From: Kribbella capetownensis
GTDB taxonomy: Bacteria; Actinomycetota; Actinomycetes; Propionibacteriales; Kribbellaceae
Assembly (NCBI RefSeq): GCF_004331485.1
Contig: NZ_SJKD01000008.1
Coordinates: forward strand, 62,001-126,000
DNA: 64,000 nt
Direction of reading: 5' to 3'
The notes below the pieces were generated by a model that was given only the letters and a program-made list of their open reading frames with translations, was not told where the DNA came from and ran no database searches. Below are positions 25,887-34,976 of this stretch, piece by piece. Every line of letters starts with the position of its first letter. Within the stretch, counting starts at the first letter, position 1. The position numbers and the translations under genes are program-made.

Positions 25887-28358
25887 CTACTTTCCGGTCG
25901 TGTAGCGGATGACGTCGTTGCGCAGTACGTCGCCTGAGACCTTGACGATGCGCAGGGTGTGGTCACCGTTCTTCAGGCCGGTTCGGGTGAAGGCCGGGCG
26001 GGCGGTGGCGCGTGCATCGTTGGCGAGGTTCACCCGGCGTACGAGCTTGCCGTCGAGGTAGACGTCGGCATCGCCCTGGTCCGGACCGAGTGCGGTCAGC
26101 CACTCGACGCCGGTGCCGCGGAAGGCGAAGTCGATCCCCGCGCCATTCGCGGTGGCGTAGTGCACGTCGTCGTGATGGTCGCCGCGGAACCTGAAGTCGA
26201 GCACCGTGCTGCCGACGGGCTGGGCGGCGAGGTACTTCTTGCTGATCGTCACCGCCGTTCCGTCGACGGTGTAGTCGGTCCCCTTGACGAGGTCCTTGCC
26301 GCCCTTCGCGATACCGTCCAGTTCGTCGGGGTCGCGCCCGATCTGGACGCTGACATCGGCCTGCGCGGACGGGTTCTTGTCGAACGCCGCCGTATCCGGA
26401 TTCAGCAGGCTCTCCTGCCGCACGTTCAGCTTGTCGAGCAGCATGAACTGTCCGGACTTCTTCACCCCGCGGATCGTGTGCGTTCCGTTCGGCAGGTCCG
26501 GGATGCTGTACACGACCTGCTGCGCACCGCGCCCCTCGGCCGGATCGCGATGAGTGTCGACCGTCGCCTTGAGCGCACCGTCGATGTAGATCTCGACGTC
26601 GCCTTGCGACTCGTGCGTCTCGGTCACGTAGTCGACGCCGGTGCCGACGAAGCTGTACGTGAAGGCGTCGCCGTTGGCCTCGGTGTACTGCACGTCGTCC
26701 TGATAGTCACCGAGCCCACGGCCCGTGCTCCGGCTCCATGAACCCGTGTAGACAATCTCCGGGTTGTCGTTGTTCACCGAGATCGTCCGTACGCCGGCAT
26801 CGGTCGACTTCGCGGTCGCGCCGGACTTCGCTGCCGACGAGTCGGTCACCGCGACCGTCAACGGCTCGGAGACCGCGGGTACCTCGAAGTTGCCGTTGCG
26901 CTGCCAGGTTCCGTCGTACGAGACCCGCAGATCGTCGTCGTTGACGCTGACCTTCGCGTTCTTCTGCGGCGTAACGGTGAACAACCGGGTCCCGTGCGGC
27001 GGCACGGTCGCAGCGGTATAGCCGGACGCGAACTGGCCCAGATCCTTCTTCGCCCACAGGTCGCGAACCTTCGCGGACCCGTCCAGTCCGAGGTCGGCCC
27101 AGTTCACCGTCAGGTTGGCCTCGGTGGTCCCGAGGTTGAACAGGGCAACGGTGTACGAGCCGTCCGCGTTGAGCGAGTACCACGTCTGCCGGTTGGTCTT
27201 GGTGGACACCGGTTGGGCCGGCCGACCGGCCTGGTTGACCGCGATCACCTCGCGGTTGGTGAGCAGTTCGAGGCCGTACGAATCCAGCTTGGTCATGTCG
27301 TTGCCGATGTAGAACGGGGCCGCGGACACCGCCCACAGCGTTGCCGCCGTACGTCGCTCGTCCTTCGTCAGCCCGTCCATCGTGCCGTTGCCGACATCCA
27401 AGGAGTCGAGGTCGTTCCACCCGCCCGGTCCGCCATGGCGCCACCAGTCGGCCAGCTTGGGGAACAGTCGCGCGACGTTCTGCCAGGTGGTGAGCGCCTC
27501 ACCAGGGCAGTAGCACTCGACGTCCCAATCGATCCGCCATCCGTTCGCGTACTGCTTCCAGTAGTCCGCGTAGTTGATGTCGAGAGCCCAGGACAGCTCG
27601 AGCCAGATTCCGTGGCGGGCGAGGGCCTGCGACCAGGCCTTGACCTCGTCGCGCGCGTCCATGGACAGGTCGCTGACCCCTGAGCCCGGGGTCACGCTGT
27701 CGAACTTCAGGAAGTTGACGCCCCAGCTCGCATAGAGATCGGCGATCGAGTTGATGTACTTCTGCGCACACGGCTTCGCGGCGTCGATCCGGTAGCCGAA
27801 GCCCCAGTAGTCGCCCTTCTGCAGTGGCTGCACCGCCAGGTCTCCCGTCGTACAGCCTGGAGCGCCGTACACCGGAAGGTTGGCGTCGAGCATCGCCTTC
27901 GAGATGCCCGGGATGCCGTAGAGCCCGATCTTCTGGCCGTTCGCGTGGACGTGGTCGATCACTGCCTGCAGGCCGTCGGGGTAGAGCGTCTTGCTCGGCA
28001 CCGGCCGGCCGTAGTCGTCGATGCCGCCGTTCCAGCCCGCGTCGATGTTGATGTACTCGTACCCGTACGGCTGCAGCTTCTGGTGCATCGCATCCGACTG
28101 CGCCTCGATCTGGTCGGCGGTGATCCAGCCGCCACCGGTCGGCGAGTACACCTGCATGCTGTAACTGCTCCAGCCCATGTACGGCTGCCGCGCCTGCTCA
28201 CCCGCCGGCGGGTACGTCGTACCGGCCGCCGCGGTGACCGTCTGCGGCGGCGCGGCACCGGCGGACGACGCGGCAGTCAGGCCGACCGGGAGGAGAGCGG
28301 CGACGGCGAGCGCCACGAGTGGTCCTCGGATCGCCTTGTTTCGAAGGAATCTGGTCAT
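25887..28358 (-). CDS. Secreted GH27 alpha-galactosidase with X2 and jelly-roll modules
   Basis: An 823-residue exported enzyme. A Sec-type signal peptide fills about the first 36 residues and ends in SAGAA. The GH27 barrel (about 55-400) shows QPYMGWSSY, NIDAGWN, nucleophile D220 in NFLKFDSV and an acid/base candidate in WRIDWDVE. An all-beta C-domain follows. Two similar beta-sandwich modules come next (about 490-620 and again at the very end; both contain a DDV-Y-ANG type strand and a D-YIDG/D-YLDG strand), with an X2-type module between them (GKDLVKGTDYTVDGTAVTIS). The modules probably bind polysaccharide. It is a second alpha-galactosidase-type enzyme in the window, unrelated in family to the GH36 gene. 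Confidence 0.9.
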   Translation of the reverse strand: MTRFLRNKAIRGPLVALAVAALLPVGLTAASSAGAAPPQTVTAAAGTTYPPAGEQARQPYMGWSSYSMQVYSPTGGGWITADQIEAQSDAMHQKLQPYGYEYINIDAGWNGGIDDYGRPVPSKTLYPDGLQAVIDHVHANGQKIGLYGIPGISKAMLDANLPVYGAPGCTTGDLAVQPLQKGDYWGFGYRIDAAKPCAQKYINSIADLYASWGVNFLKFDSVTPGSGVSDLSMDARDEVKAWSQALARHGIWLELSWALDINYADYWKQYANGWRIDWDVECYCPGEALTTWQNVARLFPKLADWWRHGGPGGWNDLDSLDVGNGTMDGLTKDERRTAATLWAVSAAPFYIGNDMTKLDSYGLELLTNREVIAVNQAGRPAQPVSTKTNRQTWYSLNADGSYTVALFNLGTTEANLTVNWADLGLDGSAKVRDLWAKKDLGQFASGYTAATVPPHGTRLFTVTPQKNAKVSVNDDDLRVSYDGTWQRNGNFEVPAVSEPLTVAVTDSSAAKSGATAKSTDAGVRTISVNNDNPEIVYTGSWSRSTGRGLGDYQDDVQYTEANGDAFTYSFVGTGVDYVTETHESQGDVEIYIDGALKATVDTHRDPAEGRGAQQVVYSIPDLPNGTHTIRGVKKSGQFMLLDKLNVRQESLLNPDTAAFDKNPSAQADVSVQIGRDPDELDGIAKGGKDLVKGTDYTVDGTAVTISKKYLAAQPVGSTVLDFRFRGDHHDDVHYATANGAGIDFAFRGTGVEWLTALGPDQGDADVYLDGKLVRRVNLANDARATARPAFTRTGLKNGDHTLRIVKVSGDVLRNDVIRYTTGK

Positions 28359-28441
28359 GAGCGGCTGACCTCTCTAGGGTCTCCGAAGACGCGAATCGGA
28401 TAGGATGTCTGAACCCTGAGGCCTTTACTTACTTCTGTCAA
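28359..28441 (-). promoter_or_regulatory. Probable promoter of the GH27 gene
   Basis: On the minus strand a consensus TTGACA lies at 28441-28436, about 80 bases upstream of the GH27 ATG. A matching -10 box is poor. The region is less GC-rich than its surroundings. Confidence 0.35.
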
Positions 28442-28472
28442 GTATGTGACGTGGAAATGCCCCTGCCGCCGG

Positions 28473-29498
28473 TCAGGTCGCCGCGACGGTGATCAGGACC
28501 TTGCCGACCGCGTTGTTCTCGACGGCTGCGTGGGCGGCGGCTGTGTCCTCGAGTTGGTAGCGGTGCAGTGGGAGGCCGGCCTGCTCGCCGACCCGGTAGG
28601 CCTCGTCCTCGATGGCGTGGTTGATGTCCTCCGCGGCGGCCGTGATCCGGTCCCAGCCGACCGTGTAGAGCAGGACGAACTGATAGCGGGTGTTGAGGCC
28701 CATGTTCCGCCGTACGTCGAGCTCGAACGGCGCACCGCCGTCGTTGGCGTAGATCGAGATCGTCCCGCGCGGACGGAGGACGGCGAGGTCGAGCTCGGCG
28801 TTCGCACCCGCCGCGACCTCGACGACGAGGTCGACACCATCGGGAGCGATCCCTCTGATCGCGTCGGCCGCGTCCGCCTTGGTGTACTCGACGACATGGT
28901 GTGCGCCGGCGGCCGTCGCGAGGGTCGCCTTCGACTCCCGGCTGACCGTCGAGATCACGGTCGCGCCGGCCCAGCGGGCGAGCTGGATCGCGGCGTTGCC
29001 CACCGCACCGGCTCCCCCGGCGACCAGGATGGTCCGGCCGGACAGTGCGCCCGGCCGGAGCCGCGTCGCGCCGCCATCGCCGACCGTCAACGCGCGGTGT
29101 GCGGTGATGGCCGGGATGCCGGTACTCGCGCCGAGCTCGAAGTCCGCGTTCGCCGGCAAGGGAAAGACCCGGCCCGCGGGCACGACAGTGAACTCCTGGG
29201 CCGTGCCGCTTGCCGGGCGACCGTCGCCGGCCAAGGTGATCCAGACACGGTCGCCCACGCTCAGACCATCCACACCGGCACCGACCGCGTCGATCACGCC
29301 GGCGCCGTCGTGGTTGGGCACTGTCGCCTCCTCCGGCCCACCGCCGTAGGAGCCGGTCCGCGACTTCCAGTCCGTCGGATTCACCCCTGACACCACCACT
29401 CGGACCCGCACCTCGGCATCACCCGGCTCGGCGACCGGCCTCTCCCCGAGCTCGAGAACGGAAGGATCTCCGGAACGCGCATACGTGATAGCTCTCAT
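28473..29498 (-). CDS. NADPH:quinone reductase-like zinc-independent alcohol dehydrogenase
   Basis: A 341-residue medium-chain dehydrogenase/reductase. The N-terminal GroES-like domain (SGVNPTDWKSRTG) lacks the structural zinc cysteines. The Rossmann domain carries VAGGAGAVGNAAIQLAR. These features match quinone oxidoreductase/crotonyl reductase-like members. ATG 29498 is nine bases from GGAGG and is preferred to ATG 29507, which touches it. It stands alone. Confidence 0.86.
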   Translation of the reverse strand: MRAITYARSGDPSVLELGERPVAEPGDAEVRVRVVVSGVNPTDWKSRTGSYGGGPEEATVPNHDGAGVIDAVGAGVDGLSVGDRVWITLAGDGRPASGTAQEFTVVPAGRVFPLPANADFELGASTGIPAITAHRALTVGDGGATRLRPGALSGRTILVAGGAGAVGNAAIQLARWAGATVISTVSRESKATLATAAGAHHVVEYTKADAADAIRGIAPDGVDLVVEVAAGANAELDLAVLRPRGTISIYANDGGAPFELDVRRNMGLNTRYQFVLLYTVGWDRITAAAEDINHAIEDEAYRVGEQAGLPLHRYQLEDTAAAHAAVENNAVGKVLITVAAT

Positions 29499-29617
29499 GC
29501 CTTTCATCCTCCTCCCGTACGCCGGGAGCAGCGCACCGTCCTCCCCCGGGCGCTGATTGGCGACGGATCCCGCAGGCACCCCCGGCTGGTTGTGCAGCCT
29601 GCGGAACTCCGTCGCAA

Positions 29618-29646
29618 CCACCCTGCGGTGGCCACGGGACCGTGGC
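29618..29646 (-). terminator. Tandem short hairpins after the HTH regulator gene
   Basis: CCACC-N4-GGTGG (29618-29631) and GCCACG-N4-CGTGGC (29631-29646) follow one another about 45 bp downstream of the stop of the leftward regulator gene. They probably end its transcript. The remainder of 29499-29690 shows nothing else. Confidence 0.4.
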
Positions 29647-29690
29647 GCTGAACTGGCGTCAACTCGCCACGTGCCCAGGCACGGCCGGGG

Positions 29691-30419
29691 TCAGAGCCAG
29701 CCGCGGCGAATCGCCTCGGCGCCGGCCTGGAAGCGGCTGTGCACGCCGAGGACCTTGAGCAACTCCGCGACCCGGCGGCTGTAAGTGCGCGGCGAGAGAC
29801 CGAGCCGGGGCGCCGCGACCTCGTCGGGCGCGCCCGAAGCCAGCGCGGGCAGGATGACGGCGAGGTGCGGCGGAGGCAGGTCTCGATCGATGCCCTCCGG
29901 GTCGGTTCCGGCGTTCCACAGATGCTGGTGGACTGCCACGAGCGCGCCGACGACACTCGGGTCCTGGACGATCTGGAATCCGTCCGCCAGCACCGTCGAG
30001 TTCAACGGCAGCAGGACCGTGTGCCGATCGATGATCGAAACCTTGAGCGGCACCGCGTCCACCACCCGCGCCTCGCCGCCGGATCGGTAGACGATCGCCC
30101 CGAGCTGCTGGTCGGCGAGCAAGCCTGCTCGCGAGGTGACCTGACGCACTCTGGCACCGCGGCCGAGTGCCGCGCGGAGGGTCGCCGGGCCGCGCCGCTG
30201 GATCGGATCCGGTACGTCGTGGGCCAGCAGGTAGCTGGTGTCGTCGAAGCTGAGGATCTCGCGGCGTGCCTGAGCCCGTAGCTTGGTGATGGTGTCCCAG
30301 AGCGACGACTGTGACCCTCGTACGGTGTGAGCCGGTGCGGTCGCCCCTAGGCGGACCCGGCGCCTGCCCTGCTCCAGGGCATGCGTCACCTGCTCGACCG
30401 GCTCGGGCCTCCGTGTCAT
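29691..30419 (-). CDS. LuxR/TrmB-like helix-turn-helix regulator
   Basis: A 242-residue regulator. The middle part resembles a phospholipase-D-like or TrmB-type sensor domain (LRAQARREILSFDD, then SIIDRHTVLLPL). The C terminus is a LuxR-type HTH (GLSPRTYSRRVAELLKVLGV). It is divergent from the O-methyltransferase gene and likely controls it. Such proteins are common beside biosynthetic enzymes in actinomycetes. Confidence 0.8.
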   Translation of the reverse strand: MTRRPEPVEQVTHALEQGRRRVRLGATAPAHTVRGSQSSLWDTITKLRAQARREILSFDDTSYLLAHDVPDPIQRRGPATLRAALGRGARVRQVTSRAGLLADQQLGAIVYRSGGEARVVDAVPLKVSIIDRHTVLLPLNSTVLADGFQIVQDPSVVGALVAVHQHLWNAGTDPEGIDRDLPPPHLAVILPALASGAPDEVAAPRLGLSPRTYSRRVAELLKVLGVHSRFQAGAEAIRRGWL

Positions 30420-30455
30420 CCGTCCATTCTGGCCTCGACGGAGGGTCCACCTCCC

Positions 30456-30477
30456 CGGTGGCGAGTTCCTGCCACCG
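30456..30477. promoter_or_regulatory. Inverted repeat in the HTH / O-methyltransferase divergent region
   Basis: CGGTGGC, eight bases, GCCACCG is a perfect 7-bp inverted repeat midway in the 95-bp intergenic region. It is a candidate operator for the adjacent HTH regulator. Confidence 0.4.
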
Positions 30478-30514
30478 TGTGGGCGATCGCTGAGGTCGAG
30501 CAGATGCTGGCGCC

Positions 30515-31528
30515 ATGCCTCAGTCGACCTCAGTGCCGAGTCCCGACCAGGTGACCGATCTGGTGACCCCTGTCGTCGTTCGGGTCGCGGTCACGATCGG
30601 CCTGCTCTCCACGGAACCGACTCCCATGAGCCAGCTGGCGATCGGCTTGGGGATCGACGACTCGGTCCTGCGGCGCCTGGTGCGATTCCTCGCCGCGCGC
30701 GGGATTCTCTCCGTGGACGCGAACGGCGTGGTGTCGTCGACCGAGCTCGGCCGGCGCATCTCGGACCGGACCGGATCGTATGCGGCCCGGTTGGACTGGA
30801 GTGGCGCGGCCGGACGGATGGACAGGTCCTTCGTGGAGGACTGTCTGGCGGCAGTGCTGGGCCGGCAGCGCAGACCGGATCCATGGGCAGTCTTCGACGA
30901 CGATCCTGTGCTGTCGGGCTCGTTCGACACGCTGATGAGCGCCCGGGCAGCGGAGTGGGCGGACGAGCTCGTCGAGGATCCGCTGTGGGGGCGGCTGGGC
31001 AGCATCGCGGATCTGGGCGGAGGTCGAGGCCACCTCCTCTATCGCCTCCTGCAGGCTTGGCCGCAGCTGACCGGCGTACTCGTCGAACGCCCCGGTCCGG
31101 CTCGAGCCGCGCAGGAGGAGGCCGAACGGCTCGGCCTGGCCGACCGCGCGCAGGTAGTGACCGCCGACCTCCGCGGTCCGTTGCCCACCGGGTACGACGC
31201 GTATGTCCTGGCGCATGTCCTGCACGACTGGAACGACGAGGGCGCCGCCGTCATCCTTCGGCGGGCGGCGGAGGCGTGCGGACCCGGCGGTCGGGTTGTC
31301 GTCGTCGAACGCGAGCTGACCGATGATCAGGCAAGTTCCGCGGCGGAGCTGAACGCCACCGCGCAGGATCTCCGGCTGTTCGTCCTGTTCGGCGGAGGCG
31401 AACGCACCCACGACGACCTGCACGCACTGGCGGCATCGGTCGGCTTGTCGTTGGAAGAACGCCGGCGCCTGACTTCAGGCCGGTCCCTGCTCGTCTTCGC
31501 CCGAACTCCTAGTCCGTTGCGAAGGTGA
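30515..31528 (+). CDS. O-methyltransferase (plant/caffeate-type family 2)
   Basis: A 337-residue enzyme. The N-terminal winged-helix dimerization domain (about 10-90) is followed by the SAM domain with IADLGGGRGHLLYRLL and the family motif VLAHVLHDWNDEGAAVILRR, whose His is the catalytic-type base. Homologues methylate polyketide or aromatic hydroxyls. It stands alone with a divergent regulator, so a tailoring or detoxifying role is possible. The 3' end overlaps the convergent AlkZ-like gene by 20 bases. Confidence 0.88.
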   Translation: MPQSTSVPSPDQVTDLVTPVVVRVAVTIGLLSTEPTPMSQLAIGLGIDDSVLRRLVRFLAARGILSVDANGVVSSTELGRRISDRTGSYAARLDWSGAAGRMDRSFVEDCLAAVLGRQRRPDPWAVFDDDPVLSGSFDTLMSARAAEWADELVEDPLWGRLGSIADLGGGRGHLLYRLLQAWPQLTGVLVERPGPARAAQEEAERLGLADRAQVVTADLRGPLPTGYDAYVLAHVLHDWNDEGAAVILRRAAEACGPGGRVVVVERELTDDQASSAAELNATAQDLRLFVLFGGGERTHDDLHALAASVGLSLEERRRLTSGRSLLVFARTPSPLRR

Positions 31529-32621
31529 TCGGTGTTGCCTCGTTGCCGATCAGGGTGAGGAGCCGGGCCCCTTCGAGCTCGATCGCCTCCTGCTCATCGG
31601 TGGTCAGTGCGCGGTGAGACGTGATCCGCAGGCTCGCTTCTCGTGCTGATTCCTGGCCGCGGTGGTGACGCCAGTCGGCCTGGTAGTCGCCGTCGATGAG
31701 GAGCGTGCCCATCGCCGCGCCGTTCCCGGGCGGCAGCGGGATCGTCCGCCCGGACGGATTGACCCGCCGGCGATCTGCGTGCGAGAGGAGCAGATTGTCG
31801 TACTCCGGCAGGAACCGCACCGGCGCGGGCGTCTCCGGATCAGGCAGCGGCCCGTCCGGTACGTCGTACAGCTCTCGCCCCTCGTCATCGGCGTACACGC
31901 GCAGCTCGAGCCGATCCACGACCTCCCGCAGCTTGGTCAGCCCCGACCACGTCTGTACGTCGGCCACACTCGCGGGACCGAACGCCGCCAGATACCGCAG
32001 TACGAGCGAGTCGATCGGGCGATCGGCCACCGGCGACCGGCCGAGCCAGCTCTCGATCGTCTGCAGCGCGGCAGGGCCGTTCTCGCCCCAGAGCCCGCGC
32101 GGAGTGACGTGAACCGTGCCGGTCAGGTAGCTCACGGCGTACGCCATCGCTGTGGCGTCCCAGTCCGGCCAGCGCTCACCGAGCACCGCGCGCAAGCGAC
32201 TGCGGGTGTACGGTTCCTGGCTCAGCAGCTCGGTGCCGTAGGCAACAACCGCGTCGACGTCGGCCCCGGCCAACTGCTTGCCGAAGGCACCCCGCAATCC
32301 TCGATCCGCGACCGGATGCAGGAGCTGCCACAACGACAGACAGTCCTCGGCGGTGACGAGATGAATCGTTGCTCTCATCAACGAGGAACGCACGAGCCGG
32401 CGCGACCTCAGCAGCTCGGACAGCTCGTCGGGGTCGAAGCCGTCGAGCCTCGACCACAGCGCGACGTACGGCGCCAACGGCGCTTGAGCCTGGAGCCCCA
32501 CCAGCCGCTCGATCAACTCGGTCGCCGGGCCGCTGCCCCGATCCAGCAACTGCTGACGCTGGAGCAAGGCCCGATTCAAGGCACGACGGCTGAGCACCGT
32601 CCGCGGCACCGTTGCACTCAT
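31509..32621 (-). CDS. AlkZ-type winged-helix DNA glycosylase (HTH_42)
   Basis: A 370-residue member of the AlkZ/YcaQ superfamily. The active-site-type motif is Q44-A-Q46 in LVGLQAQAPLAPY, the QxQ form of AlkZ, an enzyme that repairs azinomycin cross-links. LVRSSLMRATIHLVTAEDCL and FLPEYDNLLLSHADRR are family-typical. The ATG at 32621 begins MSATVPRTVLSRR. Most such proteins in actinomycetes are resistance or housekeeping repair enzymes; no biosynthetic cluster is seen here. Confidence 0.82.
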   Translation of the reverse strand: MSATVPRTVLSRRALNRALLQRQQLLDRGSGPATELIERLVGLQAQAPLAPYVALWSRLDGFDPDELSELLRSRRLVRSSLMRATIHLVTAEDCLSLWQLLHPVADRGLRGAFGKQLAGADVDAVVAYGTELLSQEPYTRSRLRAVLGERWPDWDATAMAYAVSYLTGTVHVTPRGLWGENGPAALQTIESWLGRSPVADRPIDSLVLRYLAAFGPASVADVQTWSGLTKLREVVDRLELRVYADDEGRELYDVPDGPLPDPETPAPVRFLPEYDNLLLSHADRRRVNPSGRTIPLPPGNGAAMGTLLIDGDYQADWRHHRGQESAREASLRITSHRALTTDEQEAIELEGARLLTLIGNEATPITFATD

Positions 32622-32645
32622 CGACCCAGCGTACGGAAGAACGAC

Positions 32646-33164
32646 TCAGTAGCCGAGGTTGCCGCCCGACGAGGACGCCTGGGTGGTGATCTTCTGGCCG
32701 CTGGTCGAGTCCACCCACCAGGTGCCGTCGACGCCCTGGCCGTTCACGTCGCCGGCCTTGGAGTCGTTGGCGAAGTGGTAGAGCGGCCATCCGGCCAGCG
32801 TCACCTGCTTGGTGCCGTCGGTACGGGCCACCGTGCCCACCAGCGAAGGGTCGACCCCGCTGACCTGCGGCGTACCGGTGCCTGCCAGGAACGGCGGCCA
32901 CAGCGCGGCGCAGCCGGTGTAGCAGTTGGACTTGGACGGCTTGGCGGTGTCCAGGTCGTACACGTACAGCGTGCGGCCGGTGCCGTCGACAACGATCTTG
33001 CCGAAGTTCCCGGCCGTGGCAGTGGACACCTTCGCCGGAGCGTTGGAGGCCGACGCGGCGGGCGTGCTCTGCGGCGCGGGCGCCGAGCTCGAGCCGTTGC
33101 CGCAGGCTGTCAGAGTGGCCAGCCCGAGCACAGCCGTACCGGCGAAGAGGGCGATGCGCTTCAT
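32646..33164 (-). CDS. Secreted lipoprotein with COG4315-type repeats
   Basis: A 172-residue lipoprotein. The signal peptide MKRIALFAGTAVLGLATLTA ends at a lipobox Cys (TACGNG). A Ser/Ala/Pro-rich linker precedes two copies of the secreted-repeat motif (GRTLYVYDLD with CYTGCAALWPP; then GWPLYHFANDSKAGDVNGQG). The function of this family is unknown. AAGGAGAA precedes the ATG at 33164. It is divergent from the kinase gene at 33380. Confidence 0.86.
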   Translation of the reverse strand: MKRIALFAGTAVLGLATLTACGNGSSSAPAPQSTPAASASNAPAKVSTATAGNFGKIVVDGTGRTLYVYDLDTAKPSKSNCYTGCAALWPPFLAGTGTPQVSGVDPSLVGTVARTDGTKQVTLAGWPLYHFANDSKAGDVNGQGVDGTWWVDSTSGQKITTQASSSGGNLGY

Positions 33165-33282
33165 TTTCAGATTTCTCCTTGCGCTGTTGATCATTCGACA
33201 CTCCTCACACGGTCGGATCGAACGGACGGGTTCAGAGCGCGGAGCAGGTCTGCGGCTGGCACCCAGCTCGCCTTCCTGCTAG

Positions 33283-33303
33283 CCGGTAGAGGGGATGCCC
33301 GCA
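33283..33303 (+). promoter_or_regulatory. Copy 1 of a repeated 21-bp element
   Basis: The element begins CCGGTAGAGGGG and matches the copy at 34956-34976 at 15 of 21 positions. It lies 76 bases upstream of the kinase gene and in the same direction. Confidence 0.5.
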
Positions 33304-33379
33304 GGCCCTGACGACTCGGATGCCGGTTTCCCAGCAGGCTGGAACGGTCGGAACACCGCCAGATCCGAAGGGTCAGCCC

Positions 33380-34243
33380 ATGAACGCCGTCGCGGACCTC
33401 GCCGAAGCCGTCACGGAGTCCGTGACCGCACCGTCGGGACGGCTGGTCGCCGGGCGGTACCGGCTTCGGTCACTGCTGGGACGCGGGGCCATGGGACGGG
33501 TCTGGCTGGCCGAGGACGAACTGTTGTGCCGGCCGGTCGCCATCAAGCAGCACCTGGCGAACGACACCGGTTCGGTGGGAGAGGCAAGGGCAGCGCGAGC
33601 CCGGTCGCTCAACGAGGCGCGGACCGCTGCCCGGGTGAGCCATGACGGCGTGGTCAGGATCCTGGATCTCGTCCGCGAAGGCAGCCTCCCCTGGATCGTG
33701 ATGGAGCCGCTGTCCGGCCAGACGCTGGCCGAGGTGATCGCGACCGACGGACCTCTGTCGATCGACAGGGTGATCCGCCTCGCCCTGCGTCTGCTCGACG
33801 TACTGCGGAGTGTCCACGCCGCCGGCATCGTCCACCGCGACGTCAAACCGGGCAACGTGCAACTGTGCGCCGACGGCCGGGTGGTGCTGACCGACTTCGG
33901 CGTCGCCTGCAGGCACGACGAGGACTTCGACTGCCCGCATGGTGTGGTCGCCGGCAGCCCGGCGTTCATGTCCCCGGAGCAGCTCCGAGGCGACGAGCCC
34001 GCACCGCCGTCCGACCTGTTCTCACTGGGCGCGACGCTGTACGCCGCCGTCGAGGGCAGGACGCCGTTCGACCAGGGCGGCCTGTGGGCGACGCTGACCG
34101 CGGTTGCCGAGAATCCGCCCGGCCCCTGGCTGCGGGCGGGCCGGCTGCGCCCCGTCATCGCCGGCTTGCTGGCCAAGGACCCGTGCGAACGTCTGACCGT
34201 CGGCGCTGCCCGGGCTGCCCTCCTCGACCTCGCGCTAACCTGA
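33380..34243 (+). CDS. Ser/Thr protein kinase (soluble)
   Basis: A 287-residue Hanks-type kinase. It has the glycine loop GRGAMGRV (35-41), K56 in VAIK, catalytic HRDVKPGN (D154), DFG (D172) and the activation-segment motif SPAFMSPEQL. It ends right after the kinase domain, with no membrane span or PASTA repeats, so it is cytosolic. The NarL-type regulator starts 24 bases downstream, so kinase and regulator may form one transcript. Substrates are unknown; regulator phosphorylation is conceivable. Confidence 0.92.
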   Translation: MNAVADLAEAVTESVTAPSGRLVAGRYRLRSLLGRGAMGRVWLAEDELLCRPVAIKQHLANDTGSVGEARAARARSLNEARTAARVSHDGVVRILDLVREGSLPWIVMEPLSGQTLAEVIATDGPLSIDRVIRLALRLLDVLRSVHAAGIVHRDVKPGNVQLCADGRVVLTDFGVACRHDEDFDCPHGVVAGSPAFMSPEQLRGDEPAPPSDLFSLGATLYAAVEGRTPFDQGGLWATLTAVAENPPGPWLRAGRLRPVIAGLLAKDPCERLTVGAARAALLDLALT

Positions 34244-34267
34244 GTTCAGGCGGCGTAGGGAGTGGAG

Positions 34268-34921
34268 ATGAGCCGGACCCGAGTGGCGATCGCGGATGAC
34301 GACGTCCTGCTCCGGGAAGGGCTCGCGAGCCTGCTGGAGCGCTCGGGATTCGAGGTCGTCGGGCAGGCCGGCAACGGCCCGGGACTGCTGGCGCTGGTCC
34401 GGCAACACCTCCCGGACCTGGTGATCATCGACATCCGGATGCCACCCGGCCATTCGACCGAGGGGCTGGACGTGGCGCAGGCGATCCGGCAGGAGCGCCC
34501 GCAGACCGCGATCCTGCTGCTCTCGGCGCATGTCGAGGTCGAGCACGCGATGCAGATCCTCGGCAGTGGACAAGGAGTCGGCTACCTCCTCAAGAGCCGC
34601 GTCACGGACGTTGACGAGTTCGTCGAGACGCTGGAGCGGGTCGCCCGGGGTGGCTCCGTGGTGGACCCGGCGCTGGTGAAGGAGCTCGTGGACTCTCGCC
34701 ATCGGCACGATCCGCTCGCGGTGCTCACCGAGCGCGAGCGCGAGGTGCTGGCCCTGGTGGCCGAGGGCCGGTCGAACGCCGGCGTCGCGCGGCAGCTGTG
34801 GGTCACCGAAGGCACCGTGGAGAAGCACGTCCGCAGCATCCTCACCAAGCTCCAGCTGCCCGAGGCCGACGACGACCATCGCCGCGTCCTGGCGGTCCTC
34901 ACCTACCTCGAGGGCCGCTGA
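34268..34921 (+). CDS. NarL/FixJ-family response regulator
   Basis: A 217-residue regulator. The receiver domain has the acidic cluster ADDD and the phospho-acceptor Asp in LVIIDIRMPPG (about residue 55). The LuxR-type HTH domain lies in the last 65 residues (LTEREREVLALVAEGRSNAG). ATG 34268 sits behind GGGAGTGGAG; a GTG at 34262 is possible. It could be served by the histidine kinase at 36074, which belongs to the HisKA_3 class that normally pairs with NarL-type regulators. Confidence 0.92.
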   Translation: MSRTRVAIADDDVLLREGLASLLERSGFEVVGQAGNGPGLLALVRQHLPDLVIIDIRMPPGHSTEGLDVAQAIRQERPQTAILLLSAHVEVEHAMQILGSGQGVGYLLKSRVTDVDEFVETLERVARGGSVVDPALVKELVDSRHRHDPLAVLTEREREVLALVAEGRSNAGVARQLWVTEGTVEKHVRSILTKLQLPEADDDHRRVLAVLTYLEGR

Positions 34922-34955
34922 CCCCTGACAGCGCCCGGCGCAAGATTGCAGGCAA

Positions 34956-34976
34956 CCGGTAGGTGGGTTGGCCGCT
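34956..34976 (+). promoter_or_regulatory. Copy 2 of a repeated 21-bp element
   Basis: The element begins CCGGTAGGTGGGT and continues TGGCCGCT. It matches the copy at 40816-40836 (minus strand) at 19 of 21 positions. It lies in the 151-base gap in front of the LspA-like gene, about 96 bases upstream of its ATG and in the same direction. Confidence 0.6.

Noticed and set aside
31662..33311. Plus-strand open frame of about 549 codons opposite the AlkZ-like and lipoprotein genes
   Set aside because: Domain-free antisense translation spanning two well-supported minus-strand genes.
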